Source: an uncultured Bacteroidales bacterium
Lineage (GTDB): Bacteria > Bacteroidota > Bacteroidia > Bacteroidales > UBA932
Length of the DNA stretch: 26,423 nt
Direction of reading: 5' to 3'
Assembly (NCBI GenBank): GCA_900545245.1
Contig: UQYV01000047.1
Location: forward strand, 1-26,423
Position numbers and translations under genes: made by a program. Positions 6,736-14,300 of this stretch are shown piece after piece (position 1 is the first letter of the stretch; the number at the start of each line of letters is the position of its first letter). Under the pieces are notes generated by a model that ran no database searches, was not told the origin of the DNA, and worked only from the letters and a program-made list of their open reading frames with translations.

Positions 6736-9651
6736 ATGTATAACAATATGAAGAGAGTCTTTTTAATTGCGGCTACAGTGATTGCCGCACTCGTCTCGTC
6801 CTCGTGTGCGAAAGAGTATGAGACGGTCAAGAACGATCCGATGCACACACGGATTTACACGCTTGACAATGGCCTGAAGGTCTATATGAGCGTCAACAAG
6901 GAAACTCCGAGAATCCAGACCTACATTGCGGTCAAGGTCGGAGGTAAGAACGACCCGGCTGAGACCACCGGACTCGCGCATTATTTCGAACATCTTATGT
7001 TCAAGGGCACTGAGCAGTTCGGAACGAGTGACTATGCGGCGGAAAAGCCTATGCTCGATGAAATAGAAAGCCTTTTCGAGGTTTACAGAAAGACGACAGA
7101 CGAGGCTGAGAGGGCTGCGATTTATCATCGTATAGACTCCATAAGCTACGAAGCGTCGAAGATTGCGATTCCTAATGAATATGACAAACTCATGTCTATG
7201 ATCGGAGCAGACGGGACTAATGCATTTACGTCCACTGACGAGACGGTGTATGTCGAGAACATTCCTTCAAACCAGATTGAAAACTGGGCGAGAGTGCAGG
7301 CGGATCGCTTCCAACACCCGGTAATCCGCGGTTTCCACACGGAGCTTGAAACCATCTATGAAGAAAAGAACATGTCCCTTACGAGGGATAACCGCAAGAT
7401 GTACGAGGCTGTGCTTGCCGCGCTTTTCCCTCACCATCCTTACGGGACCCAGACTGTCCTCGGTACGCAGGAACATCTCAAGAATCCGTCCATCACCAAT
7501 GTAAAAGCCTACCACAGGACCTGGTATGTGCCGAACAATATGGCAATCTGCCTCTCCGGAGACTTTGACCCGGACGAGATGATTTCTGTAATAAAGAAGT
7601 ATTTCGGAGGTATGCAGCCGAATCCGGCTCTCCCTAAACTTGAGTTCGAGCCGGAAAAGCCTATTACCACGCCCGAAGTTCGCGATGTGTATGGCCTTGA
7701 GTCAGAGTATGTTTACCTGGCATGGCGACTTCCTTCCGCTGTGGACAAGTCAAACGATGTCGCGGAAATCGCTTCTTCAATCGTTTACAACGGCAAGGCC
7801 GGAATGCTTGACCTTAACGTTAACCAACAGCAGAAGGTGCTTGCATCTTACGGGTTCAGCAACAACATGCCTGACTACGGAATGTTTTTGATGGTCGGCT
7901 ATCCTAAGCAGGGTCAGACGCTTGAGGAGGTTCGCGATGTACTTCTCGACCAGATTGCGAAACTTCGTACTGGTGATTTTGACGAGGAACTCATAAAGGC
8001 CTCAGTGAACAATTTCAAGAAAGACTACATGGCCGGACTTGAGGATAATGACCAGAGGGCAATGAGTTATGTGAACGCATTCATCGACGGCGAGGATTGG
8101 GCTGACTGCGTGGGGAAGATTGACCGATGCTCGAAGGTGACCAAGGATGACGTCGTGGCTTGGGCGAACGAATATCTCGGTGCCGACAGTTACGTTGTGA
8201 TTAACAAGAGACAACGGGTGGACAATACGGTGAAGAAGATTTCAGCGCCGAAGATCACACCTATCGTTACAAACCGCGACCGGCAGTCAGATTTCCTTAC
8301 GGCGGTTCAAAACACTGAGGTAAAGCCGATTGAGCCTGTTTTCGTGGACTTCAACAAGGAAATGTCAACGTTTGCGGAAGCAACAGGGATTGACGTCCTC
8401 TACAAGAAGAATGAAACCAACGGTCTGTTCAACCTTGAATATGTGTTCGACATCAACCGCGAGCAGGATCCGGAGCTTTCGTTCGCTCTGAATTATCTTT
8501 CCTACCTCGGCACCGCCACAAAGAGTCATGACGAGATTGCCAAGGAACTCTACGACCTCGCGGCAGACTACCGCTGCTATGTGGGAAACACACGAACTTA
8601 TGTCACCATGGAGGGACTCGGAGACTCTATGAAGGATGTGATGGCAATCGTTGAGGATGTCATCTACAACGCTCAGGGAGACGATGAGATTCTTGAAGGG
8701 CTCAAGGCCGACATGCTCAAGGACCGCGCCGACAGCAAGCTCAATCAGCAGAGTTGCTTCCGTGCCCTTCAGAAATATGCGCTCATGGGTGGTGACGCCA
8801 TCCGTCGCAGCACTCTTTCCAACGAGAGGATTCTTTCTCTCACATCGGATGAGCTTCTTGCAAAGGTACGTGGCCTCTTTGACAAGAAACATGAGGTCGT
8901 CTACTATGGCCCTGCATCCGAGAAAGCTCTTAAGGAAGCTCTCTCCGAGGTTCATGTCATAGAGGGCAAGACCCTTGAGGATACGAATATACAGTGGCCT
9001 GTCTATCAGACGACGGCGGACAACTCCGTTGTGATGGCGCAGTATGACGCGAAGCAGCTCTACTACATCCAGTATTCATGTGACGGACGTCAGTTCACAC
9101 CTGCGTCAGAGGCTGGCATAGACCTCTACAACAGCTACTTTGGAGGAGGAATGAACAGCATTGTATTCCAAGAGATGCGCGAGGCACGCGGCCTTGCATA
9201 TTCTGCATGGGCATCGCTGATTTCTCCATACTACCATGACGGAAAGTACTACTACATGGCATTCATCGCCACCCAAAACGACAAGATGAAGCAGGCTGTT
9301 GAGGCATTCGACGACATCATCAACAACCTTCCGGAATCAGAGGCTGCCTTCAGCATCGCGAAGGAGGCTCTTATCGCGAATCTGCGCACTTCACGCACAA
9401 TCGGCATGGGTGTCCTGAACAGCTACATAAATTGCCGTGATCTCGGCCTTTCCGCGCCTCTCGACAAGGAAATTTTCGAGGCTCTCCAGAATATGACGTT
9501 AGAAGACGTGAAGGCAGTGCAGGCCGAGTGGGTGAAGAATCGTCACTACACTTACGCCATTCTCGGTGACATCAAGGATCTTGACACGAAGTTCCTCGGC
9601 ACTCTCGGACCGGTGAAAACTGTTTCTTTGGAGGAAATTTTTGGATATTAG
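6736..9651 (+). CDS. M16-family (insulinase/pitrilysin-type) zinc peptidase lipoprotein
   Basis: The protein has 971 residues and two M16 units. The inverted zinc motif HYFEH is at 82-86 (H82, E85 base, H86) within GLAHYFEHLMFKG. The third ligand is probably one of the glutamates in ELETIYEEKN near 202. The second half carries the partner-type region FGGGMNSIVFQEMREARGLAYS near 802, with the conserved R/Y pair. This resembles fused two-domain M16B peptidases, which form a chamber and degrade short peptides. The N-terminus MKRVFLIAATVIAALVSSSC is a lipoprotein signal with the lipobox cysteine, so it should be anchored in the periplasm or outer membrane. Translation may start at ATG 6736 or, better for the signal peptide, ATG 6748. 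It appears monocistronic. Confidence 0.9.
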   Translation: MYNNMKRVFLIAATVIAALVSSSCAKEYETVKNDPMHTRIYTLDNGLKVYMSVNKETPRIQTYIAVKVGGKNDPAETTGLAHYFEHLMFKGTEQFGTSDYAAEKPMLDEIESLFEVYRKTTDEAERAAIYHRIDSISYEASKIAIPNEYDKLMSMIGADGTNAFTSTDETVYVENIPSNQIENWARVQADRFQHPVIRGFHTELETIYEEKNMSLTRDNRKMYEAVLAALFPHHPYGTQTVLGTQEHLKNPSITNVKAYHRTWYVPNNMAICLSGDFDPDEMISVIKKYFGGMQPNPALPKLEFEPEKPITTPEVRDVYGLESEYVYLAWRLPSAVDKSNDVAEIASSIVYNGKAGMLDLNVNQQQKVLASYGFSNNMPDYGMFLMVGYPKQGQTLEEVRDVLLDQIAKLRTGDFDEELIKASVNNFKKDYMAGLEDNDQRAMSYVNAFIDGEDWADCVGKIDRCSKVTKDDVVAWANEYLGADSYVVINKRQRVDNTVKKISAPKITPIVTNRDRQSDFLTAVQNTEVKPIEPVFVDFNKEMSTFAEATGIDVLYKKNETNGLFNLEYVFDINREQDPELSFALNYLSYLGTATKSHDEIAKELYDLAADYRCYVGNTRTYVTMEGLGDSMKDVMAIVEDVIYNAQGDDEILEGLKADMLKDRADSKLNQQSCFRALQKYALMGGDAIRRSTLSNERILSLTSDELLAKVRGLFDKKHEVVYYGPASEKALKEALSEVHVIEGKTLEDTNIQWPVYQTTADNSVVMAQYDAKQLYYIQYSCDGRQFTPASEAGIDLYNSYFGGGMNSIVFQEMREARGLAYSAWASLISPYYHDGKYYYMAFIATQNDKMKQAVEAFDDIINNLPESEAAFSIAKEALIANLRTSRTIGMGVLNSYINCRDLGLSAPLDKEIFEALQNMTLEDVKAVQAEWVKNRHYTYAILGDIKDLDTKFLGTLGPVKTVSLEEIFGY

Positions 9652-9751
9652 GCGGGCGAGTCTGAGAGCGGATTGCCGCGTTGCACTCCATCTCTCATAT
9701 TCACCCTTCCTCTCAGGAATTTTATTTTTTCTGAAAATCGGGGCATTTCAC

Positions 9752-9784
9752 TTGTACGGAATGCCACGATTTTTTATACCTTTG
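9752..9784 (+). promoter_or_regulatory. Promoter of mtgA
   Basis: TTG at 9752-9754 and TACCTTTG at 9777-9784 are 22 bases apart. The ATG at 9793 is only 8 bases beyond the -7 element, implying a very short leader. Confidence 0.55.
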
Positions 9785-9792
9785 AACATCCG

Positions 9793-10476
9793 ATGAAAAA
9801 ATGGAAGAGAATATTGTTTCTGCGGATTCCGCTGGGGGTTGTCGCGTTTAGTGTCGTGCTGGTCGCGGTGCTGAAATATGTGCCGATACACTGGACTCCG
9901 CTGATGCTCAAACGCTCGATTGAGTTTAGGGACGACCGCAAGTTCCGGACGAGGCAGGCGTGGGTGTCGCTGGAAAAGATTTCCGGGAATATGGAAAAGG
10001 CCGTGATTCTGTCCGAGGATGCCAGTTTTCGCAGTCACATGGGATTTGATTTTGAGGAAATGAGGAAGATGCTGAAGGAACATAGGAAGAGGGGGACGAG
10101 AATCCGGGGATGCAGCACAATCTCACAGCAGACCGCTAAAAATGTATTCACATTCTGCACTGACACTTGGGCCCGTAAGGCTGTCGAGGCCTACTGGACT
10201 GTTCTGATTGAACTGATATGGGGTAAGGACAGGATAATGGAGGTCTATCTCAATGTCGTAGAAATGGGGCGCGGCATTTACGGTATAGAAGCGGCATCCC
10301 AATTTTACTACGGTCATTCGTGCACCCGGCTTTCTCCGGCAGAGGCTGCTGCCATTGCCTGTTGTCTTCCACGTCCTCTACGGCGCACCCCGCACTGGGT
10401 GATGAATAAGCGCACATACAAATACCGTCGTGTTCTTCGTGAAATATCCAATATTTCTGAAAAATTGTCAGATTAG
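9793..10476 (+). CDS. mtgA: Monofunctional peptidoglycan glycosyltransferase
   Basis: This 227-residue GT51 enzyme polymerises lipid II into glycan strands at the outer face of the inner membrane. An N-terminal membrane anchor lies at about 7-28. Catalytic motif 1 is SEDASFRSHMG, with glutamate E75. Motif 2 is GCSTISQQTAKN at 106-117. Further GT51 motifs follow (RKAVEAYW, KDRIMEVYLNVVEMG, GIYGIEAASQFYYG, LSPAEAAAIACCLPRP). There is no transpeptidase domain, and the length fits MtgA. The frame is open further upstream to 9673, but the promoter and the membrane anchor place the start at 9793. The nearby alpha-2-macroglobulin-like gene is notable, since such proteins are often paired with a peptidoglycan synthase. 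Confidence 0.9.
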   Translation: MKKWKRILFLRIPLGVVAFSVVLVAVLKYVPIHWTPLMLKRSIEFRDDRKFRTRQAWVSLEKISGNMEKAVILSEDASFRSHMGFDFEEMRKMLKEHRKRGTRIRGCSTISQQTAKNVFTFCTDTWARKAVEAYWTVLIELIWGKDRIMEVYLNVVEMGRGIYGIEAASQFYYGHSCTRLSPAEAAAIACCLPRPLRRTPHWVMNKRTYKYRRVLREISNISEKLSD

Positions 10477-10551
10477 TAGTATTTTTTATCAAATGGCACG
10501 TCTTATGTCACATTTGCCGCCAAGAATGAATCTATAGCAACGGTTTATTTG

Positions 10552-10573
10552 TGACGGCTTTCGAATGCCGTCA
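10552..10573. repeat. Hairpin between mtgA and the small exported protein
   Basis: TGACGGC at 10552-10558 pairs perfectly with GCCGTCA at 10567-10573 around an 8-base loop. It lies just before the ribosome binding site of the next gene and contains the alternative ATG at 10565, which argues against that start. There is no T-tract, so it may be a 5'-leader hairpin rather than a terminator. Confidence 0.4.
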
Positions 10574-10591
10574 AGTGAAGGGAGTGTTTTA

Positions 10592-11338
10592 ATGATGAGA
10601 AAAAGTCTTGTGAATATGGCTGCGATATTCGGTATTCTGATCGGTGTCGCGGAAATCGGTGTCTTTGCCCAAACGACTGAGTGTCATTGTGCTTACATCG
10701 ACTGGCTCAATAGGCCGAAGAAAACAGGATTTGTAGATGAGCTACTCGGTCCTATAGATCAGGTGAAAAACGGCCCCTATGCGGCATGGACGACGAAAAT
10801 CGCATATCTCACCGTGAACGGGAGCATGAAATTCCAGTCATCTCCGCTCGTCAAGGACACATGGAAACTCTATTCGTCGACGTATGACCACTATGATTTT
10901 GTCCTCGGGCAGGAGGCTAATAGACTTGTTACGTTCAGACTGTCAGGGACTTATTCCATGAATGGAATGAAGGTTTTCGACACGGACAAGATAGCACATT
11001 GCTACAATGTGGCCCTCAAGCCGGAAACCGTGCTCAATCAGATCAGATGGCAGGGAAACGACCGCTCCGCCCTCACGCTTTCTGCCATGGCAGGCCCGGA
11101 GGTCGGGGTCCTCTTCAGCATAGACAACTGGATTCTTCAGGCAAGGTTCTATGCCGGTGTGACATCGGCGGTGCGTCTCGACTACACCTTGGCCGAGCGT
11201 CTCTGTTTCTATTTCGAGCCGCGTTTGTCATACGTTCCTTACACTCTCCGGAATCTCACCGGAAACCGCCCGTCTACGTCTATAAACCGATTCGGTTCCG
11301 TGGCGAGGTTAAATATGGGCCTGCGTATTATTCTCTGA
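10592..11338 (+). CDS. Exported protein of unknown function, possible small outer-membrane barrel
   Basis: I do not recognise a named family. The product is 248 residues from ATG 10592 (ATG 10595 also possible); GAAGGGA at 10577-10583 is a plausible ribosome binding site. A signal peptide is clear (MMRKSLVNMAAIFGILIGVA, cleavage near VFAQ). The C-terminal half alternates polar and hydrophobic residues and has repeated aromatic positions (DNWILQARFYAGVTS, LCFYFEPRLSYVPY, and a final RLNMGLRIIL). This is the pattern of outer-membrane beta strands, so a small barrel is inferred. It runs in the same direction as mtgA and converges on the alpha-2-macroglobulin-like gene, overlapping its 3' end by 11 bases. 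A cell-envelope role is likely but unspecified. Confidence 0.65.
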   Translation: MMRKSLVNMAAIFGILIGVAEIGVFAQTTECHCAYIDWLNRPKKTGFVDELLGPIDQVKNGPYAAWTTKIAYLTVNGSMKFQSSPLVKDTWKLYSSTYDHYDFVLGQEANRLVTFRLSGTYSMNGMKVFDTDKIAHCYNVALKPETVLNQIRWQGNDRSALTLSAMAGPEVGVLFSIDNWILQARFYAGVTSAVRLDYTLAERLCFYFEPRLSYVPYTLRNLTGNRPSTSINRFGSVARLNMGLRIIL

Positions 11339-14300
11339 CAGTGAGTGAGCCGTCAAAAGCGGAGTTGGCGCGGTAGTGAGGGGCATAGAGCGACTCGATT
11401 TCGCAGACTGGAGCGGTGAAGACGCCGGCCTGGGAGACATAGAACTCGTCCTCAATGGTTGTGTTCTGCTCCGGGTAGACATCGAACCAATAGTCTATGG
11501 CGTCATCGTGAACTTCGCGGTAGCCTTGCGGCGTAATCCACCATGCATTGAAGCCTCTTGACGCAGCGTTGATTCTCCAACTCCGGAGCCAATAGCCATA
11601 ATTTCCGGAAAGTTGACGGACAGGTCTGAGGCAGGCGTTGTACGGTGTGCGGATGTGAACGAGGCTGCGGTTCTCCTCACTGCTGACGCTGTAGCGGACG
11701 ATGACTTTCTGCCCGACGGACAGCGTCTCTCCTGTCTGGAGTTCGCGCAGTTGCGACAATCTTGTGCCTTCCTGGCCTTTGACTGTGCTCTGAACAAGCT
11801 CCTCGACGAAGAATCTCCGCTCTATGCCGAATCCGTTTCCGGCTGCCTTGATCTGCTCAAAAGGCTTTTCGTAAGTCTTTGTCAGTGAGATGACTGACGT
11901 TTCCATAAGGGCAGGGGAGCCTCTGCGAACTGAATTTATCGCACAGACAAATTCGAAGTTGTTCTGCCACTGTTGGCTTTCTTTCTGAATCATCAGCCAC
12001 AGACGTATGCCATCGGCGATTTCCAATGCGCGGGCATCAGGCTTTCCGGAAGTCTTTTCAGACATGGCGTTCCAGCGCGAGAGCATGTCGCAGAGCAGCG
12101 AATGGGCGTAGGCTTCGGACGAAAGCAGGGCACGGAACGGCATCACCGCATTAGGATAGTACATCCCTCCTGAAGGATCTTCAACGGCATATTCCTTAAG
12201 TGACTCGATGCTTCTTGTGAGAGTTTTCTTCATCTTCCGGCATTTCAGACCGAGCGAACTGTCGAAGGCGTTGGAATCTGAGGTGATGAGTTTGAGTATT
12301 GTTGAACTGCGGCGCGCCTTCTCAAGAATCTGCCCGTTCAACTTATCTTCTTTCGCGGACGCCTGGAGATATGCCTTCATCGACTTCGCGACTTCCTTGA
12401 AACGCCTGTCTCCGACCTTGGCTTTTATCGCTTTTGTGTCGACTGCAATGTCAGGGAAGAACGAGCGGACATAGAGATATTGACTGATGGAAATTCCTCC
12501 GAACCAGTGGTATCCGTTGCGCTCGACAAATATCTGTCTGTCAATGTATTTCACGGCATTCGAGAGCACGTTGTCCCAGTTCGTGCCGGATGGCAGCTTG
12601 CCTTCTTCATGCAGAATCGCGAGCCTTTCGAGGATGACGGTCGTCAGGATAGGGGAGGACGACATTCCTGTGAACCAGGCGAATCCTCCGTCCTCACAGC
12701 GGCAGTCAAGAAGTGACTTGATTAGGGATGCGATTTCGTGTGCGTCCGGACTGTCCGATGCCAGATGTACGTAGAGAACTTCGCTGATGTCAAGAAGGTT
12801 CTTTGACTTCAGTTCAGCTTTCTGTGCAAGAGTCTCGGCAATAAGGTCGGAAATCTTCACCTCACGGGTGACTGCTCCGAGATGGATCGTGTTAACAAAT
12901 TGACCCTCAAGTGAATGTATGAGAGCGTCTTTGTCCATATCATGGCGGTAGATTCCCGAGTGGGACTCCGTGAGAACCTGTTTCCCTTCCAGAACAGGAA
13001 TCTTCACGAGAATTGCGTCGCTCAATTCTGTGCTTCCATTCTCAGAGGCTTTAGCCCTGAACACGGTCTTTATGCTCAGCTGGGCTTTGCCTTCATTGCC
13101 GGACTTCATCTTGTCTGCGTCCGGAACGGCTACGGCAAATTCCTTGCTCACGGACTTGTCGGCTCCGATTGAAACCGGGCAGTTCTGCACACTGAGCGGC
13201 CGAGAACTGTCGTCTCCATCATAGATGAATACTGTCAGAGTCCCGTTCAGGTCCTTGCCGCTGTTGTTTGAAATGGAAGGACGGAAGATGTAGCGGTCTC
13301 CCCCATAGAGAAGGGACGGCTCGTGGACCGTGATGGTTACTGGCTGGCTGACAACGAACTCCTTGCGGAGAGTCGCGTTGCGGAAGGCCTTGTCGTGTGC
13401 GAAGAGCGCGAGGACATAAGTCGAGAGCCTGTCGCTGGTGCGGAAGCGTAATTCGACGTTTCCGCTGCCGTCACTCTGAAGGAACGGCTCGAATGCAAGC
13501 GTGCTTTGGAAGTTCTTTCTTATTTTCAGAGTTTTGGCAACTTCCTGGTCATCGCGGAAGCTTGGCTGCTCTTCAGCAAGCTGGAACGGCGTTGAGTCTT
13601 CAACGACGACGCTTTCGGACAGCATCGCGTCGGCTGCGCCTGGCGCTGCCACCCCACTTTTTGCCATAAGAATCCGGTTATTTCCTCCGTCAAGTCTCCA
13701 GTGACGCCGAGAATCTCCTGCCCACCCGTCGAACTCGCACCCGGTGTTGTTGTCCGAGTCGACATATATGCTGCTGAATGACGGCAGCACGGCAGACCAT
13801 AGGTTTGATCTGATGTCCTCCGTGCTTTTGTCGAACACCGCCGCAAGCACTTCTGAATCTTTCCCTGTGCTGAGCATAACGCGGTACTCGGTTCCTGGCA
13901 GACACTTGTCTGTAAATGTGCTCACGGAAAGTGGCAGTTCGAAGGTCGAACGGTTGCGCCCGTATTCGTGCTCGAACGTCCTGTAGATCCCGTTCTTGAA
14001 GTACTCGATACGGAGCAATACTTTGTCCGACCATTCTGCAGCGTGTTTCCAGCAGAGTTTTTTCAGTGAGCCGGTCTTGCCGCGGACTCCGGCGAGGTGC
14101 AGTTTCTCGTTGAGGAGAAGATGCGAATCGAGGCTGAAAATCATAATGTTTGCCCAAATGTCGCCCTGGGCGGCTCCGAACAACAGTGAAATGTTTCCGT
14201 CATCTCCATCCACTACTTTGAACGCATTTTCGACATCGGCATCAAGGACGGTCTCGTTGTCACATAGCTTTAGCAGTTCATATTCCAAAGCCTCTCTCGT

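Noticed and set aside
9673..9792. Upstream extension of the mtgA frame
   Set aside because: It contains the promoter motif and lacks family similarity; the membrane anchor begins at ATG 9793.
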